Source: Phycisphaerae bacterium
Lineage (GTDB): Bacteria > Planctomycetota > Phycisphaerae > Sedimentisphaerales > SM23-30
Direction: 5' to 3'
NCBI GenBank assembly: GCA_021736565.1
Contig: JAIPFO010000047.1
Span: 1-15,070 of the forward strand
DNA: 15,070 bases
The translations under genes were made by a program, and so were the position numbers. Numbering within the stretch: the first letter of the stretch is position 1; every line of letters starts with the position of its first letter. A model generated the notes under the pieces. It did not search any database. It saw nothing but the letters and a program-made list of their open reading frames with translations, and had not been told where the DNA came from. Of this stretch, positions 6,699 through 13,593 are shown one piece after another.

Positions 6699-9095
6699 AT
6701 GTCTTTATTACACAAAATATTATTCATTACACTCACCCTGGCGGCGACGACCGCATGGGCGCAGACGAATCTCAGGGCACCGCACATCGGATATCTCTAT
6801 CCCAGCGGCGCCCAGCGGGGCACTGTCGTTCGCATTGCCGCCGGCGGACAGTCTCTAAGAGGTGCCACCGATGTGTATATCTCCGGTCAGGGTGTCCAGG
6901 CCCGGGTCCTCAAATACATGAGGGCCCTGCCCAACAATCTTAATAAAGAACAGCGAGAGATGCTCCTGGCCCCGCTCAAGGAGGTGCGGCAGATGCGGCT
7001 GGACGAATTGGCCGGGGTTACCCCCAAGAAACCTTCCTGGCTGAATGAACCTTCGCCCGCGGAAAAAAAAGTCGATAAAGCCAAAAAGAACAACGCCAAC
7101 CGAATGCCCGAGCACCCGTTAATGTATGATCTGGAAAATAAATCCCTGGTGGAGCTGGCGAACATTTCAATGGTATTATTTGCCCCGGGAAAAAAGAGAC
7201 AGATCAACCGACAGCTGGCCGAATCGGTCGTGATCGAAGTGACGATCGACCCCGATGCCATTCCCGGGGACAGGGAGCTGCGGATCAATACCGCCACCGG
7301 CCTGACAAATCCCATGATCTTCCAGGTCGGTCTGCTGCCGGAATTTCTTGAATTGGAGCCCAATAGCGGCAACATCAAGGCTAAAATACCTCAGTGGCTC
7401 GACCTGCCGGAAAATGCCGAGCCGCTCGACCTGCCGGTAGAAATTAACGGCCAGATCTTTCCCGGCGATATGGACCGTTTTAAATTGCGGGGTAAAAAGG
7501 GACAGAAACTGGTGATTGAAACCCAGGCGCGGCGTCTGATCCCTTACCTGGCTGATGCGGTTCCCGGCTGGTTCCAGGCGACCCTGGCCTTATACGATTC
7601 AACTGGTCAGGAGGTGGCCTATGCCGACGATTACCAGTTCCATCCCGACCCGGTCCTGTTCTACGAGATTCCCGAAGACGGCCAGTATGAGCTTGAAATC
7701 CGAGACGCCATCTATCGCGGCCGGGAAGATTTTGTCTATCGCATCGCGATCAGCGAGCAGCCCTTCATGACCCATATTTTCCCGCTGGGCGGACGGGAAG
7801 GCGAAAAAACAGTCACCGCGATCGACGGCTGGAACCTGCCGGAAACCCGGCTGGAACACAATACTCAAGCCGGCAATGATCCCATCCGAAAAACCGCGTA
7901 TTATGATGGGAAGAGCTGTTCTAATTCAGTCACCTTCGCGGTCGATACCTTACCGGAGTGTCATGAACGCGAAGGGAATAATGCGATCGGTCAGGCCCAG
8001 CAGGTCACCCTGCCGATCATCGTGAATGGACGGATCGACCGCACCGGCGATGTTGATATATTTTGCATCAAAGGCAACGCCGGGGATGAACTGGTCGTTG
8101 AAGTTATGGCCCGCCAATTGAACTCACCGCTGGACGCACTGGTGCGACTGACCAACAACCGGGGCGAAGTGCTGGCATGGAACGACGACTATGTGGTTAA
8201 AGACGCGCACTTGCACAAGGAGATGATGGGCCTGCTGACCCACCACGCCGATTCTTACCTGCGGGTCAAACTCCCCCAGACCGGCACCTATTACGTCCAC
8301 CTGGCCGACGCGCAAGGTCACGGCGGCAAAAGCCACGCCTACCGCCTGCGGATCAGCCCGCCGCAACCCGATTTCGCACTGCGAATAACACCGCCCAGTC
8401 ACACGATGCGTCCCGGTGCGATAACGCCTATCCACCTCTACGCATTGCGTAAAGACGGCTTCACCGGAGAAATACAAATCGCGTTGAAAGACCCGCCCCG
8501 GGGTTTCAAACTGACCGGTAACGTTATTCCCGCCGGCAGTCACCGTGTCCGCATGACCCTCTCGGCTCCTCCCATCAAATCAAAAGCCTATACCGCAACA
8601 TTACAATTTGAAGGGACTGCCAAAATCAACGCCAAAAATATCACCCGTCCGGCAATCCCCTCTGAGGACCTTACCCAGGCATTCCTCTACCGTCACCTGG
8701 TCCCCTCGCAAGAATTTATGGTTTCGATCCTTAAATACAAATGGCCCTTACCGGCGATCGAACTGATGAATAACGCGCCGATTCAAATATCCGCCGGCGG
8801 CGAAACGGTCATAGAATTCAAAACCCGTAGAAATGCAACGGCCCTCAAGCAAATTCAACTCGAGCTAAACAACCCGCCCGAAGGCGTGAGCCTCGGCGAC
8901 GTCAAAGTGACCCCGAACGGCCTGACCTGCCAGGTCAGGGTTGCTAAGGACCTTGGCCAGGAACAATTCGCCGGTAATTTAATTCTCGAAGCGTTCACGA
9001 CATACCAGCCCAAACCCCAAAACGGCAAACCGCAAAAAAAAATCCGAGCCTCTATAGGCGTCCTGCCCGCGGTGCCGGTTAGAATTGTGCAATAA
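6699..9095 (+). CDS. Secreted protein with two PPC (pre-peptidase C-terminal) domains
   Basis: I chose ATG 6699 over an upstream in-frame TTG (6645) because GGAG lies 6 nt before it and the product then begins with a clean signal peptide (MSLLHKILFITLTLAATTAWAQ). The protein has 798 residues. An Ig-like N-terminal region (IGYLYPSGAQRGTVVRIAAGG) is followed by a charged lysine-rich stretch. The first PPC-like domain (about 243-351) has GDMDRFKLRGKKGQ and the second (about 434-555) has GDVDIFCIKGNAGDELVVE and ends TGTYYVHLADAQG. Beta-rich domains continue to the C-terminus. No catalytic motif is visible. PPC domains are beta-sandwich modules on secreted proteins, and in planctomycetes they often accompany DUF1549/DUF1553 and DUF1501 genes. 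It probably acts as a binding or scaffold partner outside the cytoplasm (inference). It is the last gene of the cluster. Confidence 0.88.
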   Translation: MSLLHKILFITLTLAATTAWAQTNLRAPHIGYLYPSGAQRGTVVRIAAGGQSLRGATDVYISGQGVQARVLKYMRALPNNLNKEQREMLLAPLKEVRQMRLDELAGVTPKKPSWLNEPSPAEKKVDKAKKNNANRMPEHPLMYDLENKSLVELANISMVLFAPGKKRQINRQLAESVVIEVTIDPDAIPGDRELRINTATGLTNPMIFQVGLLPEFLELEPNSGNIKAKIPQWLDLPENAEPLDLPVEINGQIFPGDMDRFKLRGKKGQKLVIETQARRLIPYLADAVPGWFQATLALYDSTGQEVAYADDYQFHPDPVLFYEIPEDGQYELEIRDAIYRGREDFVYRIAISEQPFMTHIFPLGGREGEKTVTAIDGWNLPETRLEHNTQAGNDPIRKTAYYDGKSCSNSVTFAVDTLPECHEREGNNAIGQAQQVTLPIIVNGRIDRTGDVDIFCIKGNAGDELVVEVMARQLNSPLDALVRLTNNRGEVLAWNDDYVVKDAHLHKEMMGLLTHHADSYLRVKLPQTGTYYVHLADAQGHGGKSHAYRLRISPPQPDFALRITPPSHTMRPGAITPIHLYALRKDGFTGEIQIALKDPPRGFKLTGNVIPAGSHRVRMTLSAPPIKSKAYTATLQFEGTAKINAKNITRPAIPSEDLTQAFLYRHLVPSQEFMVSILKYKWPLPAIELMNNAPIQISAGGETVIEFKTRRNATALKQIQLELNNPPEGVSLGDVKVTPNGLTCQVRVAKDLGQEQFAGNLILEAFTTYQPKPQNGKPQKKIRASIGVLPAVPVRIVQ

Positions 9096-9149
9096 TGACT
9101 TGTGTTATTACGCTGCGCTGTTTTATCTGACACATAACAGCTATGACGA

Positions 9150-9198
9150 TAAAGATTTATATCCCGACTAGCCGGAAAATTACAATCGCGATCACTAT
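9150..9198 (+). repeat. 49-bp intergenic repeat, copy B
   Basis: This copy aligns without gaps to 5239-5287 (43/49). A further match, ACATAA, lies exactly 18 nt upstream of both copies (9132 and 5221). It sits 10 nt before the first credible ATG of the metallophosphoesterase. It can be read in frame with that gene from an ATG at 9143, but that start has no ribosome site and the other copy is untranslatable, so I treat it as non-coding. Confidence 0.75.
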
Positions 9199-9208
9199 CT
9201 ATAAAGAA

Positions 9209-10210
9209 ATGACAAATGATATGACGACTTCCAAAGAGCAATTACCTGATGATCAAGAGGTGCCCAGCCCTACTGTTGGGCATGGCCAGGAGAAGGAGAA
9301 GGAGAAGGAGAAGGAGAAGGGGAAGGTGAACAGGCGACTATTTCTTAAGGGCTTCCTGGGGCTCTTCGGGGCGGGTTTGATGACCGGTCTTTACGCTTAT
9401 AAAATTGAGCCGTTTTGGGTGGAACTGGTGAAAAAGCAAATGGCGGTTAAGCATCTGCCCGATCATCTGGCAGGTAAAACGGTTATGCAGATCAGTGACC
9501 TTCATATTGGCGATCGCTGCGACTATCATTATATTATTGAGGCATTGCAGGAGGCGCAGAAGCTGAATCCTGATTTTGTCGTCTATACCGGCGATTATGT
9601 CAGCTGGGAAAGTGACCGGCAGCTTGAACAGCTTGATGAGGTCTTAAAGAGTTTCGTTAAGGGGAAAATTGGGACCATAGGGATTTTGGGTAATCATGAT
9701 TATGGGAGGGGCTGGTCGCAGACTGACGTCGCCGAAAAAATTGTGGATCGACTCACGCAATGCGGTGTTGACGTATTACGAAATGAGCAGAAGGAATATG
9801 AAGGATTAAACTTTATTGGCTTTGACGATTACTGGGCCACGAATTTCAGGCCTGAAAAGGTCATGGCGAATTATGATAAAAGCAAGGCCAATATCCTTTT
9901 ATGCCACAATCCAGACGTTTGCGATCTGGAGGTATGGAATGGGTATGAAGGGTGGATTTTATCGGGCCATACGCATGGCGGTCAATGTAAAATTCCATTT
10001 TTAACCCCGCCCATGCTGCCGGTTAAGAATAAGAAGTATTCGTCTGGGGAAATTGACCTGGGGGACGGGCGGACTTTATATGTTAACCGGGCACTGGGGC
10101 ATTTGCGGCAGATACGGTTTAATGTCAGGCCGGAAATAACTTTGTTTGAATTACAAGCGTTCGCTGGACCTCATCTGGCAGAGCCCGCCCTGAAAGATCC
10201 TCTGAACTGA
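9209..10210 (+). CDS. Membrane-associated or exported metallophosphoesterase (YkuE/YaeI-like)
   Basis: This is a calcineurin-like phosphoesterase with the usual metal motifs in order: SDLHIGD, YTGDY, GNHDYG, HNPD and GHTHGGQ. The C-terminus (YVNRALGHLRQIRFNVRPEITLFEL) resembles B. subtilis YkuE and E. coli YaeI, phosphodiesterases linked to membrane lipids or envelope; the substrate here is unknown. NRRLFLKG plus a hydrophobic stretch is a Tat-like signal or membrane anchor. The start is uncertain. ATGs at 9209 and 9221 lack clear ribosome sites and give a hydrophilic extension with an EK repeat. GTG at 9326, right after GGAGAAGGGGAAG, would give a 294-residue protein beginning at NRRLFLKG, as in YkuE. 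On that numbering the metal motifs start near residues 56, 122 and 214. An ATG at 9143 would include the repeat and is disfavoured. The gene follows the PPC gene by 113 nt and ends at TGA with a terminator behind it. Confidence 0.88.
   Translation: MTNDMTTSKEQLPDDQEVPSPTVGHGQEKEKEKEKEKGKVNRRLFLKGFLGLFGAGLMTGLYAYKIEPFWVELVKKQMAVKHLPDHLAGKTVMQISDLHIGDRCDYHYIIEALQEAQKLNPDFVVYTGDYVSWESDRQLEQLDEVLKSFVKGKIGTIGILGNHDYGRGWSQTDVAEKIVDRLTQCGVDVLRNEQKEYEGLNFIGFDDYWATNFRPEKVMANYDKSKANILLCHNPDVCDLEVWNGYEGWILSGHTHGGQCKIPFLTPPMLPVKNKKYSSGEIDLGDGRTLYVNRALGHLRQIRFNVRPEITLFELQAFAGPHLAEPALKDPLN
9289..9324 (+). repeat. Hexanucleotide tandem repeat (GGAGAA)
   Basis: Five perfect GGAGAA units (9289-9318) are followed by GGGGAA (9319-9324) and GGTGAA. 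Read in frame they encode alternating Glu-Lys. Changes in unit number would keep the frame. The tract is also ribosome-site-like and lies directly upstream of the possible GTG start at 9326. Confidence 0.85.
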
Positions 10211-10239
10211 CAATGCTGACTAAAAATACAAATTCCTAT

Positions 10240-10260
10240 AGTACGCTTTCGTACTTTTTA
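10240..10260 (+). terminator. Intrinsic terminator of the metallophosphoesterase gene
   Basis: A six-pair stem AGTACG/CGTACT with a CTTT loop is followed by TTTTTA, 30 nt after the TGA stop. The stem is short but the position and T run fit. Confidence 0.65.
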
Positions 10261-10353
10261 TCTTTGAATCGTTGATTTGTTATTGAATGAACGCATAAAA
10301 AAGTGCGAAAGTTAACAAGGGTTTTTTTTTGAGGTTAAAAAGTTTCCGGCCCC

Positions 10354-11094
10354 CTATGAGCCGCTTGGCACGTAGCCTAAATTGCCCCATATCCCTCGCT
10401 GCATACGGACCAGGTCAGGATTGCCCGGCTGGCTGGCGTTATTCGTCTCGCCCTTGCCAAGGGATATCGTATCAGGGTCCTCCCACTTCCACCACTCACT
10501 ATGGCCATCAGCGAAAGACATGGTCGTCCCGTTACCGTGCCGAATAGGAGGGCGTTTTATCCAGAGGGGTTGACTGTGCCAGATATTAAAGGCATATTTT
10601 TCTATCGCGCCTTCGTCAATGAATACGATCCGGCTGGCCGGCCGGCGAATGTCCGATATTTTCCCCATCACCTCGCCTTTGGACACGTTGTTGTCGTGGG
10701 CGCTGTTCATGGCATTGACTATGGAGTAGGTTCGCATCTCCCTGGGTTTGCCCGTTTCACACTTGTAAAGGTCCAGGTTTTCACAATAGGGCCAGAGCAC
10801 CCCTTCCTCAATTGCCACGCGCTGCTTCTCCATATCATCCAAATTATCGTTCCAGCCCACCCACCACATTCTCGTAGGATTATATCCCACATCGGCAGTG
10901 CAAAGATGCTCTTCGTTATCATCGGCGTACATGAGCCAGCCCGTCATCAACTGCCGGGTATTGCTAAGGCAAACCGCACGCTTGCCCATTTCTTTGGCCT
11001 TACTCAGTGCCGGCATCAAAATGGCGACCAGCAGGGCGATGATCGAGATGACTACCAATAACTCAATGAGCGTGAAACCCTTTCTTTTTTTCAT
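10354..11094 (-). CDS. Type II secretion/type IV pilin-like pseudopilin with H-X9-DG motif
   Basis: I chose ATG 11094 over one 27 nt upstream because GGAG (11101-11104) lies 6 nt before it and the product begins with a class III signal, MKKRKGFTLIELLVV. Cleavage is expected after Gly6, with Glu at +5 (residue 11), by a prepilin peptidase. The hydrophobic helix runs to about residue 28, followed by a globular domain. His186 and Asp196-Gly197 (HGNGTTMSFADG) form the H-X9-DG motif of the planctomycete prepilin-like families. The 246-residue protein resembles many paralogous pseudopilins in this group. No other secretion genes are nearby, so it is an orphan. It ends in TAG. A terminator of the preceding aldolase gene lies between the two genes, so it is probably transcribed separately, though I see no convincing promoter in the short gap. 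Confidence 0.9.
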   Translation of the reverse strand: MKKRKGFTLIELLVVISIIALLVAILMPALSKAKEMGKRAVCLSNTRQLMTGWLMYADDNEEHLCTADVGYNPTRMWWVGWNDNLDDMEKQRVAIEEGVLWPYCENLDLYKCETGKPREMRTYSIVNAMNSAHDNNVSKGEVMGKISDIRRPASRIVFIDEGAIEKYAFNIWHSQPLWIKRPPIRHGNGTTMSFADGHSEWWKWEDPDTISLGKGETNNASQPGNPDLVRMQRGIWGNLGYVPSGS

Positions 11095-11130
11095 AACATG
11101 CTCCAATCGTATTAAGATCAAACAATTGAA

Positions 11131-11162
11131 TAAAAAAAACAGCCGGGGTTATGCCGGCTGTT
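11131..11162 (-). terminator. Intrinsic terminator of the aldolase gene
   Basis: On the minus strand a perfect nine-pair stem AACAGCCGG/CCGGCTGTT with a seven-base loop (11147-11153) is followed by a run of Ts (11137-11132). It lies about 65 nt past the aldolase stop and upstream of the pseudopilin gene. Confidence 0.88.
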
Positions 11163-11225
11163 GGATCGTTAACAGGTGTAATAGGAACTCAAATGAGAGC
11201 GAGGAAATTCCAATGTACCGGCAGT

Positions 11226-12194
11226 TCATGCTTCATTCAACGCATCGTAGAATTTGACATATTTGTCCTTATTTTCGGTACCGCGCATCTCAATAGCGGC
11301 TCGAGGGTGCTGGTTGAAGTGGGCCGTAATAAGGTAAGGGATCATGTATCCCCATTCCAGTTTATCCTGGAGCGGAATAAAGTTTTCTTCGATGCATTTC
11401 AAAACCGGCCGTAACTTGAATTTCGGGTTCTTCAGGAAATTCAACAGCAGTTCCATCGGGCAATTACCGACACCCCGGCCGATTCCAAACATTGTTGCAT
11501 CCAACCGATTCACACCGGTAATGATCGCTTCGATCGTATTGGCAAAGGCCAGCTGGAAGTTGTTGTGACCATGGAAGCCGATCTCTTTGCCGGTCCCCTT
11601 GACCGCGTCCAGGTATTTCCGGGCATAATCGTGAATCTGTTCAGAATACAGAGTCCCAAAGCTATCGACCAGAACCACCACATCGGCTTCGGTACCGGCG
11701 AAAATCTCCAACGCCTCGGCCAGCTCTTTTTCCTGAACGGTCGATATGGCCATCAGGTTCACCGCGACTTCATACCCTTTTTGCTTGGCATCCTTGATCA
11801 TGTCCACCGCGGTGGGGATCTGGTGGATATAAGTGGCCACCCGGATCATATCCAAAACGCTCTCTTCCCGGGGAAGAATATCACGATGATAATCCGTTTT
11901 CTCCGCGTCAGCCATCACCGACAATTTTAAATCGCTGTCATTATCGCCAACGATCCGGCGAACGGCCTCTTCGTCACACGATTTCCAATCACCAAATTTA
12001 TTTGGAGCAAATATCCTTTTATCGCCTTTATAACCCAGTTCCATATAATCAATGCCGGCATCGATGCACGCCTGGTAGACCGATTTGACCAGCCCATCTT
12101 CAAACATATGGTTATTCACTAATCCGCCATCGCGAATAGTACAGTCCAAGACCTTAATTTCAGGCCGATAATCAATCCAGGGTGCTTGAGTCAT
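11226..12194 (-). CDS. HMGL-like (DRE-TIM) aldolase/metallolyase
   Basis: The ATG has an ideal AAGGAG ribosome site 6 nt upstream. The 322-residue protein carries the DRE-TIM signature LDCTIRDGG (16-24) with Asp17 as a likely metal ligand. The second metal motif is HGH (His208, His210, in GFHGHNNFQLAFAN). A third conserved stretch, GRGVGNCPMELLLNFL, follows. The family includes 4-hydroxy-2-oxovalerate aldolase, HMG-CoA lyase and homocitrate/isopropylmalate synthases. The GG after the RD and the length put it nearest the 4-hydroxy-2-oxovalerate aldolase-like branch. No acylating aldehyde dehydrogenase partner is adjacent, so a meta-cleavage role is not supported and the substrate is open. It is monocistronic: its own promoter, a terminator, and a divergent PfkB kinase upstream. 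It ends in TGA. Confidence 0.85.
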   Translation of the reverse strand: MTQAPWIDYRPEIKVLDCTIRDGGLVNNHMFEDGLVKSVYQACIDAGIDYMELGYKGDKRIFAPNKFGDWKSCDEEAVRRIVGDNDSDLKLSVMADAEKTDYHRDILPREESVLDMIRVATYIHQIPTAVDMIKDAKQKGYEVAVNLMAISTVQEKELAEALEIFAGTEADVVVLVDSFGTLYSEQIHDYARKYLDAVKGTGKEIGFHGHNNFQLAFANTIEAIITGVNRLDATMFGIGRGVGNCPMELLLNFLKNPKFKLRPVLKCIEENFIPLQDKLEWGYMIPYLITAHFNQHPRAAIEMRGTENKDKYVKFYDALNEA

Positions 12195-12271
12195 AATGAA
12201 CTCCTTCCATAGAGCCGGTTAGGTGCTGGTGGTCATCGATACGTCAATGCATTTCTAAAAAACAACAACGT

Positions 12272-12300
12272 AGCATAGCATAAAAGGCGATCATTTGCAA
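12272..12300 (-). promoter_or_regulatory. Promoter of the aldolase gene
   Basis: On the minus strand TTGCAA (12295-12300), a 17-nt spacer and TATGCT (12272-12277) form a good sigma70-like pair. The start would be near 12265, giving a ~70-nt leader before the ATG at 12194. Confidence 0.5.
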
Positions 12301-12305
12301 ATGAT
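12290..12305. promoter_or_regulatory. 16-bp palindrome covering the aldolase -35 box (operator-like)
   Basis: ATCATTTG-CAAATGAT is a perfect dyad. It contains the whole -35 hexamer TTGCAA, so a dimeric regulator bound here could block or tune the aldolase promoter. The divergent kinase promoter is nearly 200 bp away. No regulator gene is in the window. Confidence 0.5.
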
Positions 12306-12482
12306 TAATGACTCCAGCGAATGCCCGCTTGCCAGAGCTCTCTCGGGCCGGGGCGATTGAGCATCTTGCTGATTGAATAATCCTGACGCTGAGGACAAAA
12401 TAGATTCCCATGTCACCCCGGAAATGGTAAAATACCTTTGGCCACTGCGTTAAAAGTCTTTTTTTGTCATTAAAACCGCCCT

Positions 12483-12488
12483 TATAAT
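12483..12488 (+). promoter_or_regulatory. -10 box of the PfkB kinase gene
   Basis: A perfect TATAAT lies 14 nt before the ATG at 12503. The -35 at 17-nt spacing is only T-rich (TTTTTT, 12460-12465). Transcription would start near 12495, giving a leader of about 8 nt. This agrees with the lack of a ribosome site. Confidence 0.45.
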
Positions 12489-12502
12489 ACGAGTGTACCC
12501 TC

Positions 12503-13465
12503 ATGAAAAAGAATCCCATAAACGACATTATAACCATCGCCTTGAACCCCTGCTGGGATGTCACCTGCCAGGCCAACGGGCTGGAATGGGGCCGGCATGC
12601 GTCGCTGGATTCTTATCATATCCAACCGGCGGGCAAGCCGTTGAATGTCTCGCGGGCCCTGGGGTGGATGACCCGAAGATCGACCGCCGCGGGGCTCTGG
12701 GGGCAGGACGATTACCGGCAACTGGTCGAGCACGCCGCCGATCTGAAAAAACGGGTGAAGCTCGCGATGACCGTTGTCCCGGGCAGTACCCGGCAGAATA
12801 TTACCGTGATCGATACGGAAAAAAATCGTGAAATGCATTTGCGGTCGCCGGGCGGGCTGATCAATCCCAAATCACTCAAGGCCCTTCAGTCCGATCTGAA
12901 AAAACGGGTCAAGTCCGAGTGTGTCTGTGTTTTTGGCGGGTCTATGCCCGCGGGGGACGATCTCCCGGGTATTCTATCTGTAATGGATTTCTGCCGTGAG
13001 AAAGACGCCTACCTGGCGGTCGATACGTCCGGGCCGGCCTTAAAACAGATCGTCGAGGACATTCAACCCTGGCTGATCACGCCCAATGTGGACGAATTAT
13101 CCGAACTGCTGGGCCGGGAGATCGGGGATACCTCCAAATCGATTGTCACTGCCGCCCGGGAACTGCTGGACCTCGTTGAAATTATCCTGGTCAGCCGCGG
13201 CGAAAAAGGAGCGATCCTGGTCACCGAAGAAAAAACATGGCAGTGCCGTTACGACGGCCGCGAGAGGGCGGTGCGATCGACCGTGGGATGTGGCGACTAT
13301 CTCCTGGCGGGTTTCCTGCACGGCCTCAAACAGAAAGATCATTTCCCCTACGCCCTGCAAACGGCAGTGACCACCGCCACGGCAAAGGCCTGGGGACTGA
13401 CGGAACTATCCTGGAGCAGGGCTCAGCGAAAAATCAAAACCACGCTGCAGGAAATCGCCCCATAG
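12503..13465 (+). CDS. PfkB-family sugar kinase (1-phosphofructokinase-like)
   Basis: The 320-residue length fits 1-phosphofructokinase/tagatose-6-phosphate kinases, which phosphorylate sugar phosphates with ATP in the cytoplasm. Recognisable segments are ALNPCWDVTC (13-22), GSTRQNITVID, FGGSMPAG, DTSGPALK, TPNVDELSELLGRE, VSRGEKGAILV and VGCGDYLLAGFLHG, with the catalytic Asp265 in GCGD (262-265). Two signatures deviate: the usual GGKGxN substrate/P-loop-side motif reads AGKPLN (43-48), and the anion-hole motif GAGD reads GCGD. The base Asp is kept, so activity is likely, but the sugar specificity is uncertain. The start is ATG 12503 with no ribosome site and a very short predicted leader. 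The gene is divergent from the aldolase gene (308 nt apart) and convergent with the next gene; it ends in TAG. Confidence 0.85.
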   Translation: MKKNPINDIITIALNPCWDVTCQANGLEWGRHASLDSYHIQPAGKPLNVSRALGWMTRRSTAAGLWGQDDYRQLVEHAADLKKRVKLAMTVVPGSTRQNITVIDTEKNREMHLRSPGGLINPKSLKALQSDLKKRVKSECVCVFGGSMPAGDDLPGILSVMDFCREKDAYLAVDTSGPALKQIVEDIQPWLITPNVDELSELLGREIGDTSKSIVTAARELLDLVEIILVSRGEKGAILVTEEKTWQCRYDGRERAVRSTVGCGDYLLAGFLHGLKQKDHFPYALQTAVTTATAKAWGLTELSWSRAQRKIKTTLQEIAP

Positions 13466-13523
13466 CGATGGTTTTATTGATTGTCGAGCCCGCCTTCGTG
13501 TGACTGCCACGTTAAAAGGGGAA

Positions 13524-13536
13524 CCGCCAAAGGCGG
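13524..13536 (-). terminator. Weak terminator-like hairpin between convergent genes
   Basis: CCGCC/GGCGG with a three-base loop. On the minus strand it is followed by TTCCCCTTTT, so it could end the DUF3352-like gene 58 nt downstream of its stop. The T tract is interrupted and the stem short. Confidence 0.35.
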
Positions 13537-13593
13537 CCCAACCCTAAGAGGCCAAAAATACGAATGACCCTGACGTCCTGATCCAGTTCAGGC

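Noticed and set aside
9117..9141. GCTGTT/AACAGC inverted repeat after the PPC gene as a terminator
   Set aside because: The 13-nt loop is large, the stem is AT-balanced and no T run follows.
9143..9208. Upstream ATG extension of the metallophosphoesterase
   Set aside because: It would translate the 49-bp repeat, whose other copy is untranslatable, and there is no ribosome site before 9143.
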